From Synechococcus sp. UW140 (GTDB lineage: Bacteria > Cyanobacteriota > Cyanobacteriia > PCC-6307 > Cyanobiaceae), in the NCBI GenBank assembly GCA_945860085.1, contig CAMAPJ010000003.1, forward strand, positions 1 to 64,000: 64,000 bases of DNA, given 5' to 3'. Shown piece after piece: positions 1 through 9,658 of this stretch. The translations under genes and the position numbers were made by a program. Within the stretch, counting starts at the first letter, position 1, and each line of letters begins with the position of its first letter. Under the pieces are notes generated by a model, which made no database searches, was not told the origin of the DNA, and worked only from the letters and a program-made list of their open reading frames with translations.

Positions 1-135
1 CGGGATCGACCTCAGATAGCTGATCAGATCGAGATCGGTTGCAGCAAAAGCGCTGTCAGACACAAGGAGGAGGCGATTCCGCCAACCTCAACCCATGCTG
101 ACAGGAGCGGCAAGAGTGCCTGTGACACACTTTGA

Positions 136-261
136 ATCAGCCCTGCCTACGCAGCTGCCACCACCAATCCCTTTGGCATCGCCAACGTCGGCACTTACGC
201 CAGTCCGGTCTTTGCCGATCCCGATAGCGATGGTGATCTAGATCTCTTTATTGGTAATAGA
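136..261 (+). pseudogene. 5' remnant of the repeat-protein reading frame, immediately after an in-frame TGA (133-135)
   Basis: Frame 1 reads ISPAYAAATTNPFGIANVGTYASPVFADPDSDGDLDLFIGNR directly into the 262 ORF; no ATG/GTG/TTG start and the frame opens inside a repeat unit. Confidence 0.6.
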
Positions 262-3200
262 ATGGGGAGTACCATCTATTTTGAGAATACCGCTTCTTTA
301 GGCGCCACGGCTCCCGCCTACGCCGCTGCCACCACCAATCCCTTTGGCATCAGATACTTCGGCGTCCTCGCCTACGCCAGCCCGGACTTTGGTGATGTTG
401 ATGGTGACCTAGATCTTTTCATTGGCATTACACAAGGCAATATCATTTATTTCAAGAACACTGCTGCTTTAGGGGCCTCTGCTCCCGCCTACGCCACTGC
501 CACCACCAATCCCTTTGGCATCACCGATGTCGGATCTAATGCCAGTCCGGTCTTTGCTGATACCGATGCTGATGGGGATCTCGATCTCTTTATTGGTAAT
601 AGAGACGGCAATACCATCTATTTTAAGAATACCGCTTCTTTAGGCGCCACGGCTCCCGCCTACGCCACTGCCACCACCAATCCCTTTCGCATCATCGACA
701 TTGGATCTAATGCCAGTCCGGTCTTGGCTGATACCGATGCTGATGGGGATCTCGATCTTTTCATTGGCAATGATCAAGGCAGCACCTTCTTCTTTCTCAA
801 TACTGCGTCCACGCCCGTTATCCCGCTTGCCTCCAGCAGCGCCAATGGCCGCTACAGCACCGGCGGTCTGATCACGCTCACCCTGCAATTCTCAGAAGCG
901 GTGTTTGTCACAGGCACTCCACGCCTGCAACTGGAAACCGGGGCCACCGATCAATTCGCCACCTATAGCTCCGGCAGTGGCACCACGACCCTCTCCTTCA
1001 CTTACACCGTGCAAGCCGGAGATAGCTCTGCTGATCTCGACCAACTTGCCGCCAATGCCCTCGATCTCGATGGCGGCACGATTAAAGACGCGGCCGGTAA
1101 CAACGCCGTCCTGAGCCTCGCATCACCCGGCTCGGCCGGTTCACTTAGCGCCAATGCGGCCCTCATCATCAACCGCGCCACGGTGACTGCGCTGGGCTCC
1201 AGCTCTGCTAACGGCAGCTACCGCGTCGGTTCGCTGCTCACCCTCACCGTGCAGTTCAGCGATCCGGTGACTGTCACCACCAGCGGGGGCACCCCCATGC
1301 TGGGGCTCGAAACCGGTGCCCTCGATCGCTATGCCACCTACACCTCCGGCTCTGGCACTGGCACCCTTTCCTTCTCCTACACCGTTCGAGCTGGTGATCG
1401 CTCTACTGATCTCGATCAGCTCTCGGCCCATGCCCTCGTCCTTAATGGCGGCACAATTCAAGATGCCGCCGGCTCAGACGCCATTCTCGCCCTGCCTGCC
1501 CCCGGCGCCACCGGCTCCCTGGGTGCCAATGGGACCTTGGGGCTTGATACCCAGGTGCCCACAGGCAGCTTGATCTCCTCCTCTGCTCCCGCCTACGGCG
1601 CTGCCACCATCAATCCTTATGGCATCACCTCCCTGGGCGCCGGTGCCTACGCCAACCCAACCTTTGCCGACGTTGATGGGGACGGCGACCTTGATCTATT
1701 CGTTGGCAATCAAGACGGCAACATCCTCTATTTCAACAACATCGCTACAAGTGCCGTATCCGTTCCCGCCTACGCCACTGCCACCACCAATCCCTTCGGC
1801 ATCACCGATATCGGCTCCTGGGCCAGTCCGGTCCTTGCCGATGTCGACGGCGATGGTGATCTGGATCTTTTCCTTGGCACGAATAACGGCAACATCGTCT
1901 ATTTCAACAACACTGCAGCCCTAGCCGCCACGACTCCCACCTACGCCGCTGCCAGCACCAATCCATTCGAAATCACCTCCCTCGGCGCCAACGCCTACGC
2001 CAGCCCGGTCTTTGGTGATGTTGATGGTGACGGCGATCTGGATCTCTTCATTGGCAATGCTGCCGGCAATACCGTCTATTTCAAGAACACCGCAACCCTA
2101 GGCGCCCGGAACCCGGCCTACGCCGCTGCCACCACCAATCCCTTTGGCATCACTTCGCTTGACGTCAATATTCCTGGTGTCGGTACCTATGCCAAGCCGG
2201 CCCTGTTTGACACCGATGGCGATGGCGATCTGGATCTCTTCATCGGCACGAATAACGGGAATATCGTCTATTTCAATAACACTGCTGCCCTTGGCGTCTC
2301 GGCTCCCGCCTACGCCGCTGCCGCCAGCAATCCCTTCGGCATCAACTCGCTTGGCAACGGCACCTTCGCCAGTCCAGCCTTTGCCGATGGTGATGGCGAT
2401 GGTGATTTGGATCTCTTCATTGGCAATAGTGCCGGAAATACCATCTATTTCAGCAACACCGCCGCCGCGCCCGTCATCCCCGCTACCTACACCACCGCCA
2501 ATGGCAGCTACCCCAGCGGCGCCCTGATCACGCTGACGCTGCAGTTCTCAGAAGCGGTGCTGGTCACCACAACCGGCGGCACACCGCGTTTGCAACTGGA
2601 AACCGGTGCTATTGATCGCTATGCCACCTACACCTCTGGCAGTGGCACCACTACCCTCTCCTTCACCTACACCGTGCAGGCGGGGGATACCAGTTCAGAC
2701 CTCGATTTCACCAGCACCATTGCTCTGGACCCGAATGGCGGCACGATCAGAGATGCTGCAGGAAATGATGCCATCTTGACCCTCGCGGCTCCGGGTGCCG
2801 CTGGCTCGCTTGGGGCAAATGCGGCATTAATAATTGATGTAGTGGCTCCAACAGTTTCGATATCTAGCAATCTCTCTACCTTAAAAGCTACTGAAACTGC
2901 CACCATCACCTTTAGCTTCTCAGAAGATCCAGGCAGCTCCTTCTACTGGGATGGAACTTCCGGTGATCTAGCGGTGAGTGGCGGAACTCTGTCGAGCCTC
3001 AGTGGCAGTGGCTTAACGCGCACAGCAACCTTTACGCCAACAGCAAATAACAATGCCGGCACCGCCTCGATCTCCGTTACAGCTGGTTCCTATAGCGATT
3101 CGGCTGGCAATAACGGCGCAGCTGGCACAACGCCAGCGCTAACTTTTGATACCTTGGCGCCCAGCTTGACCAGCACTATAAGCCTCTCCAATTCAGCGCT

Positions 3201-4125
3201 CACAATCGGCGATACCGCCAACGTCACCGTCTCCTTCTCAGAAGCGGTCACGGCCTTCGACCTCAACGATATCACCAGTGACAACGGCCTGCTTTCTAAT
3301 CTCAGCACAGCTGATAATGGCCACACCTGGACTGCTACCTTCACGCCCACAGCCAACACAACTGATGCCAGCAATCTAATCGGCCTTAATCTCACCACTA
3401 TCACTGACCTCGCTGGTAATGCAGGCAGCGGCAGCGCTGATAGTGGTAATTACACAATCGATACCCAGCGCCCCAGCCTCAGCAACCCGAGCGGACTCAC
3501 CACCACTACTGCCAACGGCAGCTATGCCGTTGGCAGTACCATCACCATCTTGGTGCCCTTCTTAGAAGTCGTAACTGTCAACACATCTAGCGGTACACCC
3601 ACCCTTCTGCTCGAAACTGGTGCCACCGATCGCACCGCTACCTATAGCTCCGGCAGTGGGACGAATACTCTCGCCTTCTCCTACACCGTTCAGACCGGAG
3701 ATACAAGCGCCGATCTCGATTACACCAGCACTATTGCTCTAGACCCGAATGGCGGCACAATCCAAGATGCTGCAGGCAATGACGCCATCCTTAGCCTCTC
3801 GACTCCAGGCGAAGCGGGCTCTCTTGGGGCGAATGCGGCCTTGGTGATCGATACCAGCAACAGTCAAGACGGTCTGGACAATGATGGGGCACTTGATAGC
3901 TATGAAAGCAACAAAGATGCCAACAGCGACGGTACATATGACAACTATCAAGCCAACGTGGCAACATTTATCACTTCAGACGGAACTAGCAGTATCGCCA
4001 TCAGGGACCAGATCATCGCAGAAGAAACCGATCCAGATACGGGCGGCACCCCGTGTCAGCCAATACGTTGCTTTACTTTGACAATGCCACCACTGATCCG
4101 CAGGCGAGCAGTGGCCTACAGCTAA
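262..4125 (+). CDS. FG-GAP/VCBS-type repeat surface protein with Ig-like (SwmB-like) modules; frameshifted relative to the next ORF
   Basis: About ten PAYA(A/T)ATTNPFGI...D(V/T)DGDGDLDLFIGN...YF.NTA modules and several ANGSY...LQFSEAV...LETGA.DR.ATY.SGSGT..L.F.YTVQAGD modules. Confidence 0.8.
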   Translation: MGSTIYFENTASLGATAPAYAAATTNPFGIRYFGVLAYASPDFGDVDGDLDLFIGITQGNIIYFKNTAALGASAPAYATATTNPFGITDVGSNASPVFADTDADGDLDLFIGNRDGNTIYFKNTASLGATAPAYATATTNPFRIIDIGSNASPVLADTDADGDLDLFIGNDQGSTFFFLNTASTPVIPLASSSANGRYSTGGLITLTLQFSEAVFVTGTPRLQLETGATDQFATYSSGSGTTTLSFTYTVQAGDSSADLDQLAANALDLDGGTIKDAAGNNAVLSLASPGSAGSLSANAALIINRATVTALGSSSANGSYRVGSLLTLTVQFSDPVTVTTSGGTPMLGLETGALDRYATYTSGSGTGTLSFSYTVRAGDRSTDLDQLSAHALVLNGGTIQDAAGSDAILALPAPGATGSLGANGTLGLDTQVPTGSLISSSAPAYGAATINPYGITSLGAGAYANPTFADVDGDGDLDLFVGNQDGNILYFNNIATSAVSVPAYATATTNPFGITDIGSWASPVLADVDGDGDLDLFLGTNNGNIVYFNNTAALAATTPTYAAASTNPFEITSLGANAYASPVFGDVDGDGDLDLFIGNAAGNTVYFKNTATLGARNPAYAAATTNPFGITSLDVNIPGVGTYAKPALFDTDGDGDLDLFIGTNNGNIVYFNNTAALGVSAPAYAAAASNPFGINSLGNGTFASPAFADGDGDGDLDLFIGNSAGNTIYFSNTAAAPVIPATYTTANGSYPSGALITLTLQFSEAVLVTTTGGTPRLQLETGAIDRYATYTSGSGTTTLSFTYTVQAGDTSSDLDFTSTIALDPNGGTIRDAAGNDAILTLAAPGAAGSLGANAALIIDVVAPTVSISSNLSTLKATETATITFSFSEDPGSSFYWDGTSGDLAVSGGTLSSLSGSGLTRTATFTPTANNNAGTASISVTAGSYSDSAGNNGAAGTTPALTFDTLAPSLTSTISLSNSALTIGDTANVTVSFSEAVTAFDLNDITSDNGLLSNLSTADNGHTWTATFTPTANTTDASNLIGLNLTTITDLAGNAGSGSADSGNYTIDTQRPSLSNPSGLTTTTANGSYAVGSTITILVPFLEVVTVNTSSGTPTLLLETGATDRTATYSSGSGTNTLAFSYTVQTGDTSADLDYTSTIALDPNGGTIQDAAGNDAILSLSTPGEAGSLGANAALVIDTSNSQDGLDNDGALDSYESNKDANSDGTYDNYQANVATFITSDGTSSIAIRDQIIAEETDPDTGGTPCQPIRCFTLTMPPLIRRRAVAYS

Positions 4126-5465
4126 GGGTTGATAGCAGCGATTCAAGCGTTCATGTCAGCGCTGTATCAGACCTACTAAGCTTCACAATTAACCCAACCG
4201 TCACGACGGTTGGCAGCGTCAATTCTTCTATTATTGCTGACATTACAACCAGTGCCATTGACGCCTTCAAGGCAAACATCCAGGAAGTTGATCTTTACCT
4301 TCCGGAACACGAAGTCACTGGAGGGCAAGAAGTTTATTTCAATTGGAATTCGCTCTATAAAACCAAGGCCAATAATAACGCCATCGAATACTACCTATTC
4401 AACTATAATCCCCTAACAGGCCTAGGCGGCATCCTCTTGGATCGCGATGGCAACGGCAAAATCGATGGAGCCAAGCTCTATCTCAAAGATGGCGAACTTG
4501 GCGATTTTGATGAAACAGTTAATGGCCAAATCGTCGATCCCATTGGTTTTAGCACTCTCGACTCCGCTCCCGTCCTGCACATCACCGCTGACCAGGGACT
4601 AGCCGTTGATGGAGTAGATGGTACCGGACTCTGGCTCTCGCTGGATGTGACAGGCTTCAATTCCCTAACCCAAGGTAACCTGGAGCTCTACAACGCCAGC
4701 ACCGGCGACTCCTATGGCGCCATCGGTGCCACCCTGGGCTCAGGTCCCACTAGTGAACAGTCGATTTATCTCGCCTCTGGAAACACTCTAAATTTCCGCT
4801 ACAGCAATGGTGCTGGTCAAACCACAAACAACCCCGCCATCAGCATCAGCAGCACAGCCACTGGCTTCAGCCTAGGCCTTGATGCCGACCTTAACGGCAT
4901 CTACACCGACTTGATGCTTGACATCAGCAGCTCGATCGCTGCCAGCTCTCCCGCCAGCCTTGCTATGGCCCGCAAGCAACTCACCAGTAGCGATGCCATC
5001 CTTGATCTCACCAACATCTCAGCCAGTGGTATCCACCTAACGCTCGATATTTCAACCGATTGCGGTCTCCATAACCGATTCGGCTTTGTCAAAATTGATC
5101 CGCTCACCGGAACGACCTATTACCAAGTGGCAGGCGTCGCCCAGAACGATGGCGCTGCCTTCCGCAGCGCCGTGTTGAGCCAGTGGATCAACCCCTATGA
5201 AGGCAGCGGCACCAGCCATCTCTACAATAAATCAAAGCAGACGATCACCTGGAGCCTAGACAGCACTGAATCCGGCTATTACGCCCCCGTGATGATTACC
5301 CAGGACGGCGAAGTCCTCACCTTTGGCGCCAGCACCGCCAGCGATAGGCGCCAGCACGTCAAACTGCTGGGAACCAACACCTTTGGCTTTGAAGATCTGC
5401 TCGCAAGCCAGGGATCTGATTGGGACTTCAATGACACCAAAATCAGGGTGAGCCTGCTGGCTTAA
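4053..5465 (+). CDS. C-terminal part of the same protein, ending in a DUF4114-like domain
   Basis: C-terminus FGFEDLLASQGSDWDFNDTKIRVSL matches the DUF4114 signature; starts in another frame exactly where the upstream ORF loses its frame. Confidence 0.7.
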   Translation: MSANTLLYFDNATTDPQASSGLQLRVDSSDSSVHVSAVSDLLSFTINPTVTTVGSVNSSIIADITTSAIDAFKANIQEVDLYLPEHEVTGGQEVYFNWNSLYKTKANNNAIEYYLFNYNPLTGLGGILLDRDGNGKIDGAKLYLKDGELGDFDETVNGQIVDPIGFSTLDSAPVLHITADQGLAVDGVDGTGLWLSLDVTGFNSLTQGNLELYNASTGDSYGAIGATLGSGPTSEQSIYLASGNTLNFRYSNGAGQTTNNPAISISSTATGFSLGLDADLNGIYTDLMLDISSSIAASSPASLAMARKQLTSSDAILDLTNISASGIHLTLDISTDCGLHNRFGFVKIDPLTGTTYYQVAGVAQNDGAAFRSAVLSQWINPYEGSGTSHLYNKSKQTITWSLDSTESGYYAPVMITQDGEVLTFGASTASDRRQHVKLLGTNTFGFEDLLASQGSDWDFNDTKIRVSLLA

Positions 5466-5568
5466 GGCCTGGCGCCCAGAGCCCCAATCCAAGGCTGATC
5501 CCGAGGCTCCCACCAGAGCCAGCAATCCTGGCCCGCTAGCTGGGGAGCTTGACTGAATTAATCCGCCT

Positions 5569-6981
5569 CTAAGGCTGGTTCAACTGGCTCTCCGCCAAAC
5601 CAGCTAGATGGCCTGCCCAATGATCCACATCAACCTGGGAAGCCGCCTCTACCATCACACGCAGCAGGGGTTCGGTGCCGCTGGCGCGCACCAGCACCCG
5701 GCCATGGCCGACCATCGCCGCCTCGGCTTCGTCCACGGCGCTGCGCAACGGGTCGCACTGCTGCCAGTGGGTGCGGCGCTGGCGATCCGGCACGATCACG
5801 TTCACCAGCTTCTGGGGATAGGGCTGGAAGCTGCCCTCCAGCCACTGGGCCAGGGAACCCCCCTGGGCCTGGATCAACACGGCCACCTGCAGGGCCGTGA
5901 GCAAACCATCGCCACTCATGCCGTGGCGGGCTGAGAGGATGTGACCCGATTGTTCGCCGCCCAGGCCGGCACCCAGCTCCTCCATGGCCTGGTGCACGTA
6001 CTGATCACCCACGGCCGTGCGCTCCAGCAGGCCGCCTTTGGCCTGCCAGGCCCGTTCAAAGCCCAGGTTGGACATCACCGTGGCGACGATGCGGTTATCC
6101 GGCAACTGGCCCTGGGCCATCAGCGCCTGGCCCCAGAGGTAAAGGATCTGGTCGCCATCAACGAACCGCCCCTGGCCATCCACCGCAAGCATGCGGTCGG
6201 CATCGCCATCGAAGGCAAAGCCCATGCTGGCCCCCTGGGCCAGCACCGCCTGGCGCAGGGGCTCCATGTGGGTGCTGCCGCAGCCCAGGTTGATCCGCTC
6301 CCCATCCGGTTCGCCATGGAGAACAGTGAGATCGGCGCCGAGGGCCCGGAACACGCTCTCGCCGCAGGCCGTTGCCGATCCCCAGCAGAGATCGAGCACC
6401 ACCTTGCAGCCCTCGAGCCGGGCGCCGGCCACGCTGGCGAGCAGGCTATCCCGATAGGCGGCCAGGAGATCGGGGCGCTGACGCACCCGGCCAACGCCAC
6501 TGAAGGGCAGGCGCTCAGCCGCTGTCCCATGCAGCCCGGCCTCAATCGCCTGCTGCTGGTCTTCCTTGAGTTTGGCGCCAGTGGCGCCAAACACCTTGAT
6601 GCCGTTGTCGTGGGGCGGATTATGGCTGGCCGAAACCATCAGGCCGCCGGCGCAACCATGGGCGCGGATCGTGCCGGGTACGGCGGGGGTGGGGCAGAGA
6701 CCTAGGTCCCAGACCTCCCGACCCGCCGCGGCCAGACCGGCCGTCAGCGCCGCCACCAGCATTGGCCCGCTGCTGCGCGAATCGGCCCCAATCACGATCG
6801 GCCCCTGGGCCGGCAACACCTGGCCGCACCAATAGCCCAGTTGCAAGGCCAGGGCCGGGGTGATCACCGCGCCAACCCGGCCGCGGATGCCATCGGTGCC
6901 GAAGCGGGCCTGTCCGGCCGGAAGGGGCTCACCCAACGGGAAGCGGGCCAGCTCCGCCATGGGGAGATCTCCAGAAACCAT
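5569..6981 (-). CDS. glmM: Phosphoglucosamine mutase (alternative start at 6960)
   Basis: ARFGTDGIRG and MVSASHNPPHDNGIKVFG active-site motifs. Confidence 0.95.
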   Translation of the reverse strand: MVSGDLPMAELARFPLGEPLPAGQARFGTDGIRGRVGAVITPALALQLGYWCGQVLPAQGPIVIGADSRSSGPMLVAALTAGLAAAGREVWDLGLCPTPAVPGTIRAHGCAGGLMVSASHNPPHDNGIKVFGATGAKLKEDQQQAIEAGLHGTAAERLPFSGVGRVRQRPDLLAAYRDSLLASVAGARLEGCKVVLDLCWGSATACGESVFRALGADLTVLHGEPDGERINLGCGSTHMEPLRQAVLAQGASMGFAFDGDADRMLAVDGQGRFVDGDQILYLWGQALMAQGQLPDNRIVATVMSNLGFERAWQAKGGLLERTAVGDQYVHQAMEELGAGLGGEQSGHILSARHGMSGDGLLTALQVAVLIQAQGGSLAQWLEGSFQPYPQKLVNVIVPDRQRRTHWQQCDPLRSAVDEAEAAMVGHGRVLVRASGTEPLLRVMVEAASQVDVDHWAGHLAGLAESQLNQP

Positions 6982-7057
6982 CTGGGGCCAAGGCTAAGGG
7001 GTGGCTTCTGGCCCCGATCCGCCAGGGGGGCCCGAAGCCACGCCCATCGAGGCCCAG

Positions 7058-7780
7058 TTAGGGCGCCAGCCGGGCTTTGTGCAGGCGGCTTTTTTCATAC
7101 CAGAGGGCAATCTCCGGAGCCCAGGCCTGGAAATGGGGCCAAAGCAGATCACACAGTTCGCGGATCTCCTGCTGGGCATCGAGCTTGGCGCGCAGGTCCA
7201 TGAAATGCAGGAAAGCCCGCAGGCTGAAACTGACGACAAAGTGCTGGCGATAGTCGAAGGGCAGGATGCCGCGGGCATGCTCTTCGGCAAAGCCAGCCGC
7301 CAACATTTCGCGATAGCGCTCCGCAGCCGTGACGCACAGGGCCAGATCCTTAGCACGCTCTTCAGGCGTGTAGTTGTATTTTTTGCCCTGGCGATCGCTA
7401 TAGCTGCCCACCGGCCGCAGGTAAAACACCTCCTCAAGTTCCAGCTCGCCAGTGGCAGCCCGCGAGATGCGCTCCCCGGTATACCGCATCGACTGCACAT
7501 CGAAACTGACCCCAACCCGGTGGGTGCGGGCCTGCTGCATCACCGAATGGGGAAACCAGCCCACATTGAGGGTGATCTGGGGGTGCTCCAACGGTCCGTA
7601 ATGGCCCCGCTCCCCGGCCAGCAAGCGTTTGACGCAGATCTCACCGGCCTTGGCCTCCTCCGGCCAGTTGGCTCGCTCTGAAGCCACGAAGCCCTCGAAA
7701 TAGTCCTGGTGCATCGCCGCAAAGATGCACTGCTGGGGGTTGGGGGTGGCGGCGATCAGCTCAACCCGGAAGCGCTTCAT
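7058..7780 (-). CDS. thyX: Flavin-dependent thymidylate synthase
   Basis: RTHRVGVSFDVQSMRYTGERI, ThyX RHR-type motif context. Confidence 0.93.
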   Translation of the reverse strand: MKRFRVELIAATPNPQQCIFAAMHQDYFEGFVASERANWPEEAKAGEICVKRLLAGERGHYGPLEHPQITLNVGWFPHSVMQQARTHRVGVSFDVQSMRYTGERISRAATGELELEEVFYLRPVGSYSDRQGKKYNYTPEERAKDLALCVTAAERYREMLAAGFAEEHARGILPFDYRQHFVVSFSLRAFLHFMDLRAKLDAQQEIRELCDLLWPHFQAWAPEIALWYEKSRLHKARLAP

Positions 7781-7816
7781 GGCACAAGGAACAAGGGGAA
7801 TCGAGGCAAAACAGGC

Positions 7817-8491
7817 TCACCCGTGGCTGCGGGGACCGGCCATGGCGGCAGGAGCCTTCGGGCCGGCGGCAGCTCCGGCAACCCCTGCGGCTGGGCGCAC
7901 ACTGGAGCCGGCCTCTCCGGCCGCCAGGCTGCTGACGCTACCGACCCCGGCCAGCTGGGGCAGGGGGGTTTCGGCAAGCAGGGCACTGGTGAGCGCCTCG
8001 AGTTCGGGCTTGCTGCGGGCCCCTAGGGAGCGGCCCACGGCCGTGCCCGCCGCATTGAATAGTTCCAACTGGGGGATCCCGTTCACTTCATAGCGGTCGA
8101 GCTCCGGCTGCCAACGGGGGTTATCCACGTTGAGCAGCACCACATCGAGGCTGCCGTGGTGCTCCTGTTCCAGCGAGGCCATCGCCGGCGCCATCGCCCG
8201 GCAGGCCTCACACCAATCGGCATAGAACTCCACCAAGGTGGGGCGGCCGTCCTTAAGGGCCACAGGTAGGTCGAGGGACTGGCGGGCCAGTTGCTCCAGG
8301 GGGGCCGCCGGATGGAGCCCGCCCCGCACCAGGAACAGCAACAGAGCCAGGGCGGCGGCCACGGCCGCCAGCAGCATCCGTTCGCGGCGGCCCGAGAGCG
8401 GAGCGGCCGCCGCCGCCAGGGGCAGGGACGTCGCCTGACCCGCTGGGGCGGAACCTGGTGCGGGCGAAGGCTCGGTCACGGACGGGGGCAT
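7817..8491 (-). CDS. txlA: Membrane-anchored thioredoxin-like protein (TxlA/HCF164 type)
   Basis: N-terminal TM segment followed by LVEFYADWCEACRAMAP; start ATG at 8491. Confidence 0.85.
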   Translation of the reverse strand: MPPSVTEPSPAPGSAPAGQATSLPLAAAAAPLSGRRERMLLAAVAAALALLLFLVRGGLHPAAPLEQLARQSLDLPVALKDGRPTLVEFYADWCEACRAMAPAMASLEQEHHGSLDVVLLNVDNPRWQPELDRYEVNGIPQLELFNAAGTAVGRSLGARSKPELEALTSALLAETPLPQLAGVGSVSSLAAGEAGSSVRPAAGVAGAAAGPKAPAAMAGPRSHG

Positions 8492-8667
8492 GGGCGGGAC
8501 TTCACTTTGCCAGCGTCCACCGGTCACCGCTGGCGAATAGCGCTGGCAGATGGGCTGGGGAATGGGGCTAGCGCTGCTCGCCGCAGGCGCCAGGAGCCGG
8601 AGCCTCCAGCCGGAACGGCGCCTCAGCCGGCACCCTTGCTAGCGTCCACCCGGGCGACGGTGCACCC

Positions 8668-9081
8668 TTGAAACGCCGGATCACCCTGCATTTCCCGCGA
8701 GAAGCGGTTCACGAGCCAATCACCTATCGGTTGGCCGTCGAATTTGATGTGGCCGCCAAGATCCTGCGCGCCCAGATCGCCCCCAACCAGAGCGGCACCA
8801 TGGTGGTGGAGCTCTCCGGCGACATCGACGATCTGGCGGCAGCCGAGCAGTGGCTGGAGGCCCAGGGCCTGGGCCTCAACCGCACCCCTGGCCAGATCAC
8901 GATCAATCGGGATCTGTGCGTGGACTGTGGCATTTGCTCCAGCCTTTGTCCCAGTGGCGCCCTGGCCAGCCAGGCTCCCACTTGGCAGCTGCACTTCGAT
9001 GCACAACGCTGCCTCGTCTGTGAGCAGTGCATCCCCAGTTGTCCCCTGGGGGCCATTGCCCTGGAGCTAAAAGGACCCTGA
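8668..9081 (+). CDS. NIL domain plus 4Fe-4S ferredoxin protein
   Basis: Two CxxCxxxCP clusters (CVDCGICSSLCPSGA, CLVCEQCIPSCPLGA) after a NIL-like domain. Confidence 0.85.
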   Translation: MKRRITLHFPREAVHEPITYRLAVEFDVAAKILRAQIAPNQSGTMVVELSGDIDDLAAAEQWLEAQGLGLNRTPGQITINRDLCVDCGICSSLCPSGALASQAPTWQLHFDAQRCLVCEQCIPSCPLGAIALELKGP

Positions 9082-9597
9082 ATGACGATGTTGCGCCTGC
9101 TGCTGCTGCCGTTCCGGGCCCCGATGCTGCTGGTGCTGCTTGTGGTGAGTGCCTACCTGGGGTTGAACTGGTCGACCCTGGCCCCCCAGACCGTGGTACT
9201 GCCCTGGTTTCCGGGTAACGGCCAGAACGTCACCCTGCTCCAGGATCTGGTCATGCCGCTGGAGTGCCTCCAGGCCGTGGCGGTGGTGGTGATCTGCACC
9301 GTGCCAGACCTACTGGTGCGAGAGATGTCTTTCTTCATGGCCCGCAGCAAGGTGCTCACCCTGGTGACGACCCTGTTTCTGGTGATCACCGGCGGGGTGT
9401 ACCTGATGCATCTCAATGTGCTCACCGATGTGCTCCTGCTCGGGGCCGCGGTGTTGCTGGCCCGGCTGGATCTGATCCGAATCCGCATGCCGATGAATCC
9501 GGTTGGGGTCTCCTCCGGCCTGAGTGCCCTGGTGCTCACCGGGGTCTGGATCGGCCATCGCCTACACGTCCTGGGCCTGACCCCGCTCCACTCCTGA
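9082..9597 (+). CDS. Conserved membrane protein of unknown function
   Basis: Multiple hydrophobic segments; ATG directly abuts the preceding stop (TGAATG). Confidence 0.7.
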   Translation: MTMLRLLLLPFRAPMLLVLLVVSAYLGLNWSTLAPQTVVLPWFPGNGQNVTLLQDLVMPLECLQAVAVVVICTVPDLLVREMSFFMARSKVLTLVTTLFLVITGGVYLMHLNVLTDVLLLGAAVLLARLDLIRIRMPMNPVGVSSGLSALVLTGVWIGHRLHVLGLTPLHS

Positions 9598-9658
9598 GGG
9601 GCCAGGCCCTCCTGGGGCCGCTGCACCGATCCGGCTTCAGGGGCGGCCCGTCAGCCGA

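Noticed and set aside
7391-7398. GCGATCGC octamers (also at 12240, 14648, 29646 and elsewhere)
   Set aside because: These are HIP1 palindromes, a known abundant feature of cyanobacterial genomes; not novel here.
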